Assembly: GCA_011390335.1 (NCBI GenBank)
Contig: JAABSO010000003.1
Coordinates: 124,001 to 188,000 of the forward strand
Reading direction: 5' to 3'
Origin: Desulfotignum sp.
GTDB lineage: Bacteria > Desulfobacterota > Desulfobacteria > Desulfobacterales > Desulfobacteraceae
Length of the DNA: 64,000 bases
In this document: positions 1 to 8,307 of the stretch, in pieces
Layout: each line of letters starts with the position of its first letter
Position numbering within the stretch: position 1 is the first letter of the stretch
Program-made: the position numbers and the translations under genes
Notes under the pieces: model-generated
Seen by the model: only the letters and a program-made list of their open reading frames with translations
Told to the model about the DNA's origin: nothing
Databases searched by the model: none

Positions 1-733
1 GGTCCTGTTTTGGATCATTTGTTTCAATTTTTTGGCAGGTCATATTGACGATCCTGACTATATTGAGCAGCAAATCCGATGAATCATAGGATTCCAGGTG
101 GTGATCCCTGGCAACAATACAATACGGCTTGGGCAGGTTCCATTTGGTCAGCAGGGCATACCCGTGCCGGGCATGAAATCTGTCCAGGATGACCTCAATC
201 AGTTCCGGCTGAAATTGCATGGCAGTTGATTGTGTTTTTTTTATGTTGTCTATGGCGGACAAAATGAACAGTTTGCCCATATCATGCAGCAATCCGCCGA
301 TGAACGCTTTGGGTATCAGCTCCTCCATGGACAGGTGTCGCGCTGTCCAGGCAGCACCTGTGGCGCAGGCTACTAAATGGTTCCATAATTTTTTCTGGTA
401 CGGTTTGATCATTGGATCAACAAATGAAAACTGATTTTTGTGAATCACCAGCATGACAATATTGACCATTTCGGTCTGTCCCAATCTCAGCATGGCATCC
501 TTGATGGTTTCTACGGTGTGGAGCCCGCGATATAATGGAGAGTTGGCTGTTTTCAAAATTTCACTGGTCAGGGTCGGATCTTTCTGGATCAGTTTGCTGA
601 CTGTCCTGAAATCAGGATCATTTCTGGTGATTTCGTTCTGCACTTCCAGTGCATGGGGGTTGAGCACAGGATATGACGCGTCATTGTTGATATGGTTTTC
701 AATAAAATCGATAATTGCAGTTTTTTCGGTCAT
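1..733 (-). CDS. HDOD-domain signalling protein (partial, C-terminus outside the window)
   Basis: Read by hand on the minus strand: an ATG at 733 opens a frame that stays open to the window edge (244 codons). The product begins MTEKTAIIDFIENH and carries the HDOD pattern: LIQKDPTLTSEILKTANSP near residues 48-66, GGLLHDMGKLFIL near 154, then a conserved ARHGYALLTKWNLP block and a DHH triplet. HDOD proteins are HD-fold regulators without a fixed known ligand, common in bacteria with twitching motility or c-di-GMP signalling. The start lies 3 bp after the stop of the PilB-like ATPase gene, so the two are surely co-transcribed and perhaps translationally coupled. The remainder of the protein cannot be seen. 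Confidence 0.85.
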   Translation of the reverse strand, partial: MTEKTAIIDFIENHINNDASYPVLNPHALEVQNEITRNDPDFRTVSKLIQKDPTLTSEILKTANSPLYRGLHTVETIKDAMLRLGQTEMVNIVMLVIHKNQFSFVDPMIKPYQKKLWNHLVACATGAAWTARHLSMEELIPKAFIGGLLHDMGKLFILSAIDNIKKTQSTAMQFQPELIEVILDRFHARHGYALLTKWNLPKPYCIVARDHHLESYDSSDLLLNIVRIVNMTCQKIETNDPKQD

Positions 734-736
734 TTA

Positions 737-2608
737 TCAGGCTCCAAGCAGGCGTTTTATTTCGGTAATCGGTCTGGGCGGGATCAGCCTGGGCACGCAT
801 CGGAACAGTTCCTCCAGGGTTGTCACTCCTGCAGATACCTTTAACAGGGCATCTTCCATAAGGGTCACCAGATCGGTTGTTTCCAGGCTGACTTTTCTGA
901 TCTCAAAACTGGAGCTGTGGTTCAATATGGCTTCCCTTACCGGTTCATTTAAGACCAGCATTTCAAATATCGCTGTCCTGCCCTTGTATCCTGTATAATT
1001 ACAGGCAGGACAGCCTTTGCCTTTCATCAGTTTGTATTTTGCGATGTCTTTGGGGATGTACCCTAACAATTTCAGTTCATTGGGCAAAGGCCTGGTGGGT
1101 TCTTTGCAGTGGACGCATACTTTTCTCAAAAGCCGCTGGGAAAGCACACAAACCACTGTAGAAGATATGAGAAAAGCCTCCACATCCATGTTCATAAGAC
1201 GGACCAATCCACCGATGCTGTCTTCTGTATGAAAGGAAGTCAGCACCTTGTGCCCGGACAGTGCGGCATGAACCGCAACATCTGCTGAAAAATTATCTCT
1301 TATTTCGCCAATGACAATGACATCCGGGTCCTGCCGGACGATATGCCGTAATGTTTCGTTATAGGTTAAATTGATGGCCGGATTGATCGAGCACTGGGTG
1401 ATTCCTTCCAGGGTATATTCCACAGGATCTTCAGCAGTAATGATGCTGATTTCAGGGTTGTTTATATGTTCGATACTGCTGTAAAGGGTTGTGGTTTTGC
1501 CTGAGCCTGTTGGTCCGGTGATGACCAGAACACCGCTGGGGATATTGAGCACATCCTGAATATAGCGTTTCAACATTTTGGGCTGCATACCGATTTCTTC
1601 GATGGGTATAATCTGATCCATCCGGTTGAGTATCCGCAAAACCACTTTTTCACCAAAAATGCCCGCATAAAAGGAAACCCTTAAATCGTATTGGTTTCCT
1701 TTGTGTTCAAACGTCATCCTTCCATCCTGGTGCCGTCTTTTTTCGGCAATATCCGCACGGGCCAGGACCTTTATCCGGGCCGTCACCATGGCAGTGGCTT
1801 CCGCAGAGATCTCTTTTTGAAATATCAGGATGCCGTCGATCCTGAACCGGACATGTATGCGGTTCTTCAAAGGTTCCAGATGAATATCGCTGGCACCTGC
1901 ATCAATTGCATCCCCGAGGATAACATTAACTATTCCCATGGCGGTATTTTCATCTATCATGGGCCGGAGGTCGTTTTTGTTATTCACGAGGCGTTCAAGA
2001 TAAACTTCCATTTGACTCGGTGATGAAATGGCGATGATAAATTGATCGCCCAATAATTTTTTTGCCGCATCAAGCGCTTTTTTATCAAAGGGATCTGCAA
2101 AGGCAACAACGGTTTTCCCCTCTTTTTTGTAAACCGGGAGAAAATGGTTGGCCTGGCACCACTTGAGAGGTACGCTTTGAATAAGATCCGGATCAAAATT
2201 TTCAGACGAAAGATTGATATGGGTAAATCCCAGCTGCACTGACAAGGCATCTATGAAAGCTGTTTCACTGAGAAAGTTCTGTTCAATGATGATTTGTCCC
2301 AGCTTTTTGTTTTCTGATTTTTGTTGAATGTCCAGCGCAATATCCAGTTTTTCAGCGGGCAGATAGCCGAATTCAACAAGAACCTCACCTATCTTAAGGT
2401 TCAGGTGGTTAGCCCTGAGAACATCTTTCAATTGCTGCGGAGTGATATATTTCATGTCCTTGAGGATATCACACAGGGTCTTGCCTGAAGGCAGTTTGGA
2501 TTTTATGCGCAGGACCTGATCAGCCTTTTCTTTTGTCAATATACCTTCTGTTAACAATAATGAAAGGATATGGCTGGTATTTTGAACATGTGAATCAGTG
2601 GTATTCAC
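737..2608 (-). CDS. PilB/GspE-type secretion or pilus extension ATPase
   Basis: 623 residues, usual length for the family. The first ~200 residues form two MshEN-like repeats (LGQIIIEQNFLSETAFIDALS is typical). The C-terminal ATPase has Walker A GPTGSGKTTT, an Asp box, a Walker B region (DVIVIGEIRD) and a His box (TSFHTEDSIGG). A zinc finger follows (CVHCKEP ... CPACNYTGYKGR), as in PilB/GspE. It would power assembly of a type IV pilus or type II secretion pseudopilus at the inner membrane. No other pilus genes are in view, so the exact machine is unknown. A GGGAG ribosome-binding site precedes the ATG. The gene heads a pair with the HDOD gene. Confidence 0.9.
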   Translation of the reverse strand: MNTTDSHVQNTSHILSLLLTEGILTKEKADQVLRIKSKLPSGKTLCDILKDMKYITPQQLKDVLRANHLNLKIGEVLVEFGYLPAEKLDIALDIQQKSENKKLGQIIIEQNFLSETAFIDALSVQLGFTHINLSSENFDPDLIQSVPLKWCQANHFLPVYKKEGKTVVAFADPFDKKALDAAKKLLGDQFIIAISSPSQMEVYLERLVNNKNDLRPMIDENTAMGIVNVILGDAIDAGASDIHLEPLKNRIHVRFRIDGILIFQKEISAEATAMVTARIKVLARADIAEKRRHQDGRMTFEHKGNQYDLRVSFYAGIFGEKVVLRILNRMDQIIPIEEIGMQPKMLKRYIQDVLNIPSGVLVITGPTGSGKTTTLYSSIEHINNPEISIITAEDPVEYTLEGITQCSINPAINLTYNETLRHIVRQDPDVIVIGEIRDNFSADVAVHAALSGHKVLTSFHTEDSIGGLVRLMNMDVEAFLISSTVVCVLSQRLLRKVCVHCKEPTRPLPNELKLLGYIPKDIAKYKLMKGKGCPACNYTGYKGRTAIFEMLVLNEPVREAILNHSSSFEIRKVSLETTDLVTLMEDALLKVSAGVTTLEELFRCVPRLIPPRPITEIKRLLGA

Positions 2609-2760
2609 AAAAATCTCCCTGTTTTAAAAAAACGGTCCATCATCCAGGTTGGACAATGACGCGATTTTTTTGACGATTTATCCCATATTTTTTAGATAGA
2701 ATTACAATAGCAAAAACAGATGTGGTACGTCAATGGTAAATACGCTCCCAGCCAGGGCCA

Positions 2761-2909
2761 TCGCATGTGACAACATCCTGTTCAGCTGCTTGATACCCCC
2801 GTCCCCTGAGGGTGCCGTGTGACCGGTCAGAGACTGGCATCTGCCGGTCCTGTCACATGGCACCCTCAGGAGGCTATGTCAATATGGGTGACGCTGCATC
2901 TACATGCGA
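2761..2909 (+). repeat. Nested palindromic element, copy 1
   Basis: This element fills part of the 2609-3012 gap between the ABC ATPase gene and the PilB-like gene; the rest of the gap is AT-rich with no gene seen. Outer arms TCGCATGT (2761-2768) and ACATGCGA (2902-2909) are exact complements. An inner hairpin pairs CCTGAGGGTGCCGTGTGAC (2805-2823) with GTCACATGGCACCCTCAGG (2852-2870), 18 of 19 plus one G-T. Between the outer and inner arms lie the conserved CCTGTTCAGCTGCTTGATA and, on the other side, AGGAGGCTATGTCA and GTGACGCTGC. The same order is found in copies at 10937 and 37946. Confidence 0.9.
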
Positions 2910-3012
2910 TTACCTGACCCCCCGGCAAGTCATTCAAGGTGAAACGGTATAATTATAATCACAGTAGGGCAGGCAAATTGCTGGCCCATTGAGTCTATGC
3001 AGATTTCCCTTG

Positions 3013-3741
3013 TCAATGGGTGAGAATCTTGCTGATGAAATCCGCTGCCCGAAGGGTCTGGGGGTTGTCGAAAAATTCAGTGGGCCTGCCGGTTTCAATG
3101 ATCTTGCCGAAATCCATAAAAAGGACCCGGTCCGCCACTTTTCTGGCAAACCCCATTTCATGGGTGACAACGCACATGGTCATGCCTTCGGATACCAGGT
3201 TCACCATGACATCCAGCACCTCGCCGATCATTTCCGGATCCAACGCTGAGGTTGGTTCGTCAAACAGCATGATTTTGGGGGACATGGCCAGGCCCCGGGC
3301 AATGGCAACCCGCTGCTGCTGGCCCCCGGAAAGCTGGATCGGATAAGCTCCGGCCTTGTCGGTGAGCCCCACCTGGATAAGTTTTTCCCTGGCGATCTCC
3401 TCGGCTGCGGCAGCAGACATTTTTTTAACGTTCACCGGAGCCAGCATCACGTTCTGGAGCACGGTCATGTGGGGATACAGATGAAACTGCTGGAACACAA
3501 AGCCTATGTCGGCCCGCAGTTTGGTGAGGTTTGTCTTTTTGTCGTGAACAGGCACACCATCAACGATGATTTCACCTCTCTGGATGGGCTCCAAACGGTT
3601 GATGCACCGGATCAGGGTTGATTTTCCCGAGCCGCTGGGGCCGCAGATCACCAACACCTCTCCTTCGGCTATATTCAGGTTCACGTCATTGAGTACATGG
3701 AGTTTGCCGAACCACTTGTTCACATGCTTGAATTCGATCAT
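3013..3741 (-). CDS. Polar amino-acid ABC transporter ATP-binding protein (GlnQ type)
   Basis: 242 residues. Walker A GPSGSGKST near residue 35, signature LSGGQQQRVAIARGLAM near 137, Walker B IMLFDEPTSALDPEM and switch His VVTHEMGFAR are all intact. Together with the two HisM/GlnP-type permeases and the periplasmic protein upstream it forms a complete polar amino-acid importer. It is last in the operon, 63 bp after permease 1, with AAGGA before the ATG. The closest functional class is GlnQ/HisP; the ligand cannot be read from this subunit. Confidence 0.93.
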   Translation of the reverse strand: MIEFKHVNKWFGKLHVLNDVNLNIAEGEVLVICGPSGSGKSTLIRCINRLEPIQRGEIIVDGVPVHDKKTNLTKLRADIGFVFQQFHLYPHMTVLQNVMLAPVNVKKMSAAAAEEIAREKLIQVGLTDKAGAYPIQLSGGQQQRVAIARGLAMSPKIMLFDEPTSALDPEMIGEVLDVMVNLVSEGMTMCVVTHEMGFARKVADRVLFMDFGKIIETGRPTEFFDNPQTLRAADFISKILTH

Positions 3742-3804
3742 GTTGTATCCTTAAGCTTTTTTTCAACTGTAAACACCTTTTTCCCAATGCCCCGGGCACC
3801 GCTT

Positions 3805-4458
3805 TTATATCGCCATTCTGCGCTCCAGGTAGTTGGACAGCAGGATCAGGGGGTATGAAATCACAAAATACAGGGCCCCCACCAGGGAGAAAACCATCAG
3901 GCCTTCCGGGATTCGCATCACGGTGACCCATCCCACCCGGGTCAGCTCCATCACGCCGATGACCGACACCACGGAAGTGTCTTTGATCAGCAGTACATAC
4001 TGGCCCACCAGGGGGGGCAGGATCACTTTCATGGCCTGGGGGATGATCACCAGGCGCAGCTGCTGGATCAGGGTAAGACCGGATACGGTGCCTGCCTCCC
4101 ACTGGCCTTTGGAGATGGAATTGATGCCGCCTGCCACGATTTCGCAGATAAATGCGGATCCCATGATGGCCATGGCCAGCAGGGCCGCGGGAAAGGCCTT
4201 GAGCTGAATGCCCCATTCCGGGAGGATGAAAAACACGATAAACACCTGGACCACGAACGGGGTGCCTCGGACAAAGGAGACATACACCCCGATGAGCCGT
4301 TTGGTTATCTTGTTTTTGCCCGAGCGCAGAATCCCTAAGACAAATCCTAGAATGGTGCAGGTGAACAGGCTGATAAAGGCGATCTGGGTGGTCATCCATA
4401 ACCCTTTGAGGAAAAAGGGAAAAATTTCCACCAGCCGGGAAAAATAAAATGCCATCAT
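3805..4458 (-). CDS. Polar amino-acid ABC transporter permease
   Basis: 217 residues, HisM/GlnP family. Membrane segments around 10-35 and 55-80 and near the C-terminus; the coupling loop is GLTLIQQLRLVIIPQAMKVILPPL with the EAA-like pattern expected for contact with the ATPase. The start lies 2 bp after the stop of the other permease, with a GGGAGG ribosome-binding site overlapping that stop, so translation is likely coupled. The two permeases would form a heterodimer in the inner membrane. Confidence 0.92.
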   Translation of the reverse strand: MMAFYFSRLVEIFPFFLKGLWMTTQIAFISLFTCTILGFVLGILRSGKNKITKRLIGVYVSFVRGTPFVVQVFIVFFILPEWGIQLKAFPAALLAMAIMGSAFICEIVAGGINSISKGQWEAGTVSGLTLIQQLRLVIIPQAMKVILPPLVGQYVLLIKDTSVVSVIGVMELTRVGWVTVMRIPEGLMVFSLVGALYFVISYPLILLSNYLERRMAI

Positions 4459-4460
4459 TA

Positions 4461-5129
4461 TTAATACGCCTCCCTGAAGATCAGTTTTTTCTGGGACCAG
4501 TCTGCCAGGGATTTAAGGCAGAAATAGATGCACATGTAAAAGAAGGCTACGGTCAAAAAGGCTTCCGTGGGCATGAACCTTTCAGATGTCATGGTCTGAC
4601 CGCACCGGGTCAGCTCCATCACGGAGATCAAAGACAGCAAAGCGGAATCTTTCACCAGGACAATGGCCTGCCCCAAAAGCGGGGGTACTGTGGCCCCTAA
4701 AGCCTGGGGCAGGATGATAAAGCGCATGCGCTGAAAATAGTTCAGCCCGGAAGATACCCCGGCCTCGATCTGGCCGTCATCCACAGAGGTGATGCCGGCC
4801 CGGATGATCTCCGCGATATAGGCCCCTGAATTGAGCATCAGGGCGATAATTCCGGTTTGGATCTCCGGCACCCGGAGACCCAGGGTGGGCAGGCCGAAAT
4901 ACAGAAAATAGATCTGTACCAGCAGCGGGGTGGACCGGATGATTTCTATATATGCAATAGCCGGATATTTGAGCAGTTTTATGGAGGATATCCGGCAGGC
5001 ACAGGCGATGGTGCCGGTCATCAGGGCCAGCATGATGGACACAATGGAAATAAAAAAAGTATTTCTGAGCCCGGTTAAAAACAGGGGCAGGTATTCAAAT
5101 ATAATTCTGAAGTTGAAGTCATCCAGCAT
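4461..5129 (-). CDS. Polar amino-acid ABC transporter permease
   Basis: 222 residues from the chosen ATG at 5129 (MLDDFNFRIIFEYLPLF), preceded by AAAGGGATG at a good spacing. An in-frame start 60 bases upstream would add a Cys/His-rich tail that is really the attenuator hairpin, so it was not used. HisM/GlnP family features: TFFISIVSIMLALMTGTIAC membrane helix, IRSTPLLVQIYFLYFGLP motif, and the EAA loop GLNYFQRMRFIILPQALGATVPPL. It partners the 3805-4458 permease. Confidence 0.9.
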   Translation of the reverse strand: MLDDFNFRIIFEYLPLFLTGLRNTFFISIVSIMLALMTGTIACACRISSIKLLKYPAIAYIEIIRSTPLLVQIYFLYFGLPTLGLRVPEIQTGIIALMLNSGAYIAEIIRAGITSVDDGQIEAGVSSGLNYFQRMRFIILPQALGATVPPLLGQAIVLVKDSALLSLISVMELTRCGQTMTSERFMPTEAFLTVAFFYMCIYFCLKSLADWSQKKLIFREAY

Positions 5130-5149
5130 ATGATCATCCCTTTTGCCGG

Positions 5150-5182
5150 GGGCATGTCCGCAGGAAGAATGCGGACATGCCC
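5150..5182 (-). terminator. Strong hairpin between binding-protein and permease genes (attenuator candidate)
   Basis: GGGCATGTCCGCA (5150-5162) and TGCGGACATGCCC (5170-5182) form a perfect 13-bp stem with a 7-nt loop. It lies just after the stop of the periplasmic binding-protein gene and just before the permease ribosome-binding site. There is no U-run. Such hairpins in binding-protein operons usually protect the upstream message or cut read-through, so that binding protein outnumbers permease. Confidence 0.6.
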
Positions 5183-5235
5183 GGTTCATGATTTCACTTT
5201 ACCACGGAACTTCGCAGTTGTGGCTGGTCAACGGA

Positions 5236-6039
5236 TCAGTGGTCTTTTTTCCAGTCGGTTCCTTCCATCCAGTAGGAGATGTTTTCATCATAGGTGCCGT
5301 TGGCACGGATGGTTTTAAAGTACAGGTTGATCCATTGCCACAGGTTGACCGATTCGTGGCGCACGGCAAAGGCAAGGGGATCTTTGCCCTGGCCCAGGCG
5401 TTCGTCCAGCAGGCGGACCGATTTGGGCGGAAAATCCGGCAGCACCGTGAGGACCGCCAGGTCATCGTTGACACCCGCATCCACGTGTCCTGCGATCAGG
5501 GCCTGGACTACCATACGTCCGCCGCCTTTGTAGGATTTGATCTCGGCATTGGGCAGGTATTTTTTGGCAATGTTTTCACCGGTGGAGCCCAGGAGAACGC
5601 CCACGGTTACCCCTTTCTTGTTGACATCCTCAAGGGTCTGAAAGTCAGTGTCGGTGCGGGTAAAGATACAGGGCTGTACCTCGATCCAGGGATCGGTAAA
5701 GGTGATTTTCAACGCCCGTTTGGGCGTGGGGGTCATGTCTGCCGCCAGGATATCGGCCTTGCCGGAGAGCAGCGCCGGAATCAGCCCGTCCCAGTCAAAA
5801 TCCAGAACCACCAGTTTGACACCCATGGCTTCGGCCATGCCTTTGGTGAAATCGATCATGGACCCGGCATGTTCCCCGTGTTTGTCCACAAAGGCATAGG
5901 GTGCGGCACCGGACTGCACCGCCACCCGCAGTTCTCCGCGTTTTACGATCTCTGTCAGGGTGCCGGCAAACGTGACGGCGCTAAAGAGCAGCACAGCAGC
6001 CAGTGCAAGGACCAGTGAGAGGATTTTTTTCTGACGCAT
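5236..6039 (-). CDS. Periplasmic amino-acid-binding protein of ABC transporter
   Basis: 267 residues, SBP family 3. N-terminal signal peptide MRQKKILSLVLALAAVLLFSAVTFA, then the typical opening RGELRVAVQSGAAPYAF and a helix-rich two-lobe fold with DGLIPALLSGKADILAADMT and PNAEIKSYKGGGRMVVQALIAGHVDAG. First gene of the transporter operon, with AAAGGAG before the ATG. The next gene upstream on the same strand is an oxidoreductase resembling saccharopine dehydrogenase, so a basic or opine-like amino acid is a fair guess for the ligand, but the sequence does not prove it. Confidence 0.92.
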   Translation of the reverse strand: MRQKKILSLVLALAAVLLFSAVTFAGTLTEIVKRGELRVAVQSGAAPYAFVDKHGEHAGSMIDFTKGMAEAMGVKLVVLDFDWDGLIPALLSGKADILAADMTPTPKRALKITFTDPWIEVQPCIFTRTDTDFQTLEDVNKKGVTVGVLLGSTGENIAKKYLPNAEIKSYKGGGRMVVQALIAGHVDAGVNDDLAVLTVLPDFPPKSVRLLDERLGQGKDPLAFAVRHESVNLWQWINLYFKTIRANGTYDENISYWMEGTDWKKDH

Positions 6040-6126
6040 GTTTTTTCTCCTTTACTTACGGTTGGTATAAACTAAGCGGCACAATACCGCACATCTGCTG
6101 TAAAAAGCCTGCTGCAATCAATTTAA

Positions 6127-6163
6127 TGTAACCAGTTTATTGCAACCGGTTTAGTGTAACCGA
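6127..6163. repeat. 14-bp tandem repeat upstream of the transporter operon
   Basis: The core TGTAACC/TGCAACC/TGTAACC recurs at 6127, 6141 and 6155 with an exact 14-bp period; the linker GTTTA is also repeated. The array lies about 90-125 bp upstream of the binding-protein start, in the promoter region read on the minus strand. Spaced repeats like this are usually binding sites for a regulator on one DNA face, but 14 bp is not a whole number of turns, so the mode of binding is unclear. Confidence 0.6.
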
Positions 6164-6211
6164 TCATCTGCATAAACCTGCTCAAAAAGATTATATGCAA
6201 AAAGGACAGTA

Positions 6212-7390
6212 TCAATCCGCCAGGACCGTCAACTCTTCCGTGACAAAGATTCCCCTTTTTTCAAGGCTTTCCAGGAACGGGGCCTCAGGTATATGGATCA
6301 TGGGGGAGAGCACCCCGGTTTCGGTAATCTGTTTTCTGGCGATCATTTTGGCGGCAATGACCGCTGAGCAGGCAACCCCCTTGCTCATGGCCATCAGCCC
6401 TGTGTCCAGATCCCGTTCAATAATCATGGTGGAGGTAAGCTGCATTTTTTTGCCGCCGATTGTGCCTTCAAATATGTTGAGCATGGCCACCAGGTCTTTT
6501 TCATCATCTTTGTAAACCAGGCGGGGGGCCAGATATCTGTCCATGAAATCCATGGGGGAAACCGTGCCGTCACCAAGGTTGGGAACCGGGGTCTCATCCA
6601 GAAAGCCCAGTGCCTTGAGGGGCCGCCAGAAAGCGGCCCACCCGGGCCAGCGCAAAGAATACCGGCCTGTGTTCACAATAGTTTCTGAAAGGCCCATGCG
6701 GTCCGTGAAAAAGGCGGCATTGCCGTTGGGGATGGCCTCCAGGGTGCCCAGACCGGGAAATTCAACGCTGTGGATGTTGGCTGCATCATGCTGGCGCTCC
6801 CCGGGAATATTCAGCCGTTTGCCGTCGACTATAAAGGTACTGTCCCGCTTGGTGGAGCTCAATACCCCCCGCCAGATCCAGGATGTCTTGTAATTCAAAG
6901 GATTGGTGCAGGCTTTTTTTTCGGGAAATCCGCCGCAGTAGGATCTGATGGCTGTCAGGGTGTCGAATTTTCGCATGGCGCTGCCGTAAAGTACAAGGTC
7001 GATGCCCGGGTCCAGGCCGCATTCCGGCATGATGGCGATGCCGGCGGCTTTTGCCTTTTCCTGCATCTGGCCGGGATCATACATGTAGTTGGTGTTCACC
7101 ACCGGCACACCGGCTGCCAGGGCTGCCTCATTCACCGGTTCGGCAAACTCCTTGGGCAAAAGGTCAATGGCCACATCCACCTGTTTTATCACGCGCAACA
7201 GGTCTGTGGCATTTTTCGCATCAATGGCAACGGTGGTGATTTTTTCCATGTCCGTAAAGGGTTCTATCTTTGATAACTGGTCAAACTGTGCATCAGCACA
7301 GATGATTTCACTGACCTGGTCATCTGATGCCAGATCGTACAATGCGGTCCGCCCCTGGATGCCGCACCCGCCTAAAACAAGAATTCTCAT
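6212..7390 (-). CDS. Saccharopine dehydrogenase-family oxidoreductase
   Basis: 392 residues. N-terminal Rossmann fold MRILVLGGCGIQGRTALYDLA, then VDVAIDLLPKEF and VNTNYMYDPG, followed by the saccharopine dehydrogenase C-terminal pattern (CGLDPGIDLVLYG; SYCGGFPEKKACTNPLNYKTSW; EAIPNGN). Family members use NAD(P) to split or form a secondary amine between an amino acid and an oxoacid (saccharopine, carboxynorspermidine, opines); the exact substrate is not decided here. Two GntR-type boxes lie directly upstream and the GntR gene is next on the same strand. The amino-acid importer genes follow downstream, which suggests uptake and oxidation of one amino compound. Confidence 0.8.
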   Translation of the reverse strand: MRILVLGGCGIQGRTALYDLASDDQVSEIICADAQFDQLSKIEPFTDMEKITTVAIDAKNATDLLRVIKQVDVAIDLLPKEFAEPVNEAALAAGVPVVNTNYMYDPGQMQEKAKAAGIAIMPECGLDPGIDLVLYGSAMRKFDTLTAIRSYCGGFPEKKACTNPLNYKTSWIWRGVLSSTKRDSTFIVDGKRLNIPGERQHDAANIHSVEFPGLGTLEAIPNGNAAFFTDRMGLSETIVNTGRYSLRWPGWAAFWRPLKALGFLDETPVPNLGDGTVSPMDFMDRYLAPRLVYKDDEKDLVAMLNIFEGTIGGKKMQLTSTMIIERDLDTGLMAMSKGVACSAVIAAKMIARKQITETGVLSPMIHIPEAPFLESLEKRGIFVTEELTVLAD

Positions 7391-7433
7391 AGTAATTCCT
7401 TATATTAAAATCGTATATTCAAATGCTGCTGGA

Positions 7434-7461
7434 ATGTATACATTTGTTTACATGTATACAT
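7434..7461. promoter_or_regulatory. Paired GntR operator boxes upstream of the saccharopine dehydrogenase-like gene
   Basis: Two identical palindromes ATGTATACAT (7434-7443 and 7452-7461) with starts 18 bp apart, 44-71 bp before the start codon at 7390. The core TGTATACA fits the T-GT-n-AC-A pattern of FCD-type GntR proteins. The same 10-mer occurs once more before the gntR gene itself. Confidence 0.7.
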
Positions 7462-7500
7462 TAAAAAGGTTTTCTGTCAAGGGCAGGTGCAATTTTTTTT

Positions 7501-8163
7501 TTACGCCAGGTGCTGCAGTTTCATAAACAGCATTTCATAGGTGGAGCGGATATGAAATTTCATGAGATTGCCGGCTTTTTCATCACTTCTGTTTTCAATG
7601 GCCGCCACCACCCGGGCATGCTGGACTGGGGTTTTTAATTTGCTGTAGTCAATGTGTTCCCTGTAATAATTATCATAGAAAAACACATACACATTGGACC
7701 GCCAGAAGATGTGGCGGCAGTAGTGCTCAAGGTATCGATTGCCGCTGAACCGGGCAATGCCCAGGTGAAAGGCCTTATTAATTTCCAGAACATCCAGTTT
7801 TGAAAGGGTGCCGTCGGGGTTGGCTTCTTTTTCAACCAGGGCCTTGAGAAAAGCAATGTCGTTATCTGTGGCAAACCTTGCTGCAGAGGCGGCTGCCATG
7901 CCTTCGATGTTCTCTCTGAGAAAAAAAACCTGTTGGGCATCCCGGGCACTTACATCCGGAATATAGCACCCTTTCTTTTTCTTTTTTTCCAGAAAGCCTT
8001 CAGCCACCAGCTGTCCTAAGGCATGCCGCACCGGGGTCCGGCTTAATCCCAGGGAATTGGCCAGCTCGGTTTCAAACAGAAAATCCCCGGGTTTGAACCG
8101 GTTTTCCAGAATCAGCCCGAGAATGGCAGTGTATGCAAACTCTTCAAAATTTTCTTTGGCCAT
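7501..8163 (-). CDS. GntR-family (FCD) transcriptional regulator
   Basis: 220 residues. N-terminal winged helix with FKPGDFLFETELANSLGLSRTPVRHALGQLVAEGFLEKKKKKGCYIPD, then a helical FCD ligand domain (FLRENIEGMAAASAARFA ... EINKAFHLGIARFSGNRYL ... HARVVAAIENRSDEKAGNLMKFHI) with metal-binding His/Asp positions. FCD regulators respond to small organic acids. Boxes before this gene and before the downstream oxidoreductase gene suggest autoregulation and control of that gene, and possibly of the transporter beyond it. Confidence 0.92.
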   Translation of the reverse strand: MAKENFEEFAYTAILGLILENRFKPGDFLFETELANSLGLSRTPVRHALGQLVAEGFLEKKKKKGCYIPDVSARDAQQVFFLRENIEGMAAASAARFATDNDIAFLKALVEKEANPDGTLSKLDVLEINKAFHLGIARFSGNRYLEHYCRHIFWRSNVYVFFYDNYYREHIDYSKLKTPVQHARVVAAIENRSDEKAGNLMKFHIRSTYEMLFMKLQHLA

Positions 8164-8223
8164 CGTCCCTGGCCCGCCTGTTGTTGTGTTTTGACAAGCA
8201 TCTTGGTGGTTGAGACAGATCTA

Positions 8224-8258
8224 ATGTATACATATATTCCGGATACGCATTGTGTCAA
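8224..8258 (-). promoter_or_regulatory. gntR promoter with overlapping operator box
   Basis: On the minus strand TTGACA (8258-8253), 16 bp, TATATG (8236-8231) make a likely sigma-70 promoter. The palindrome ATGTATACAT (8224-8233) overlaps the -10, 61-70 bp before the gntR ATG at 8163. Bound repressor would block its own promoter. Confidence 0.6.
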
Positions 8259-8307
8259 CCAAATAATTGAAACCAGACGTGTTTTTTTGTGAAGAATGTC
8301 TGATACG

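Noticed and set aside
2609-3012. tRNA or small RNA gene in the first long gap, other than the palindromic element
   Set aside because: No cloverleaf or terminator with a U-run was found; the only structure is the palindromic element.
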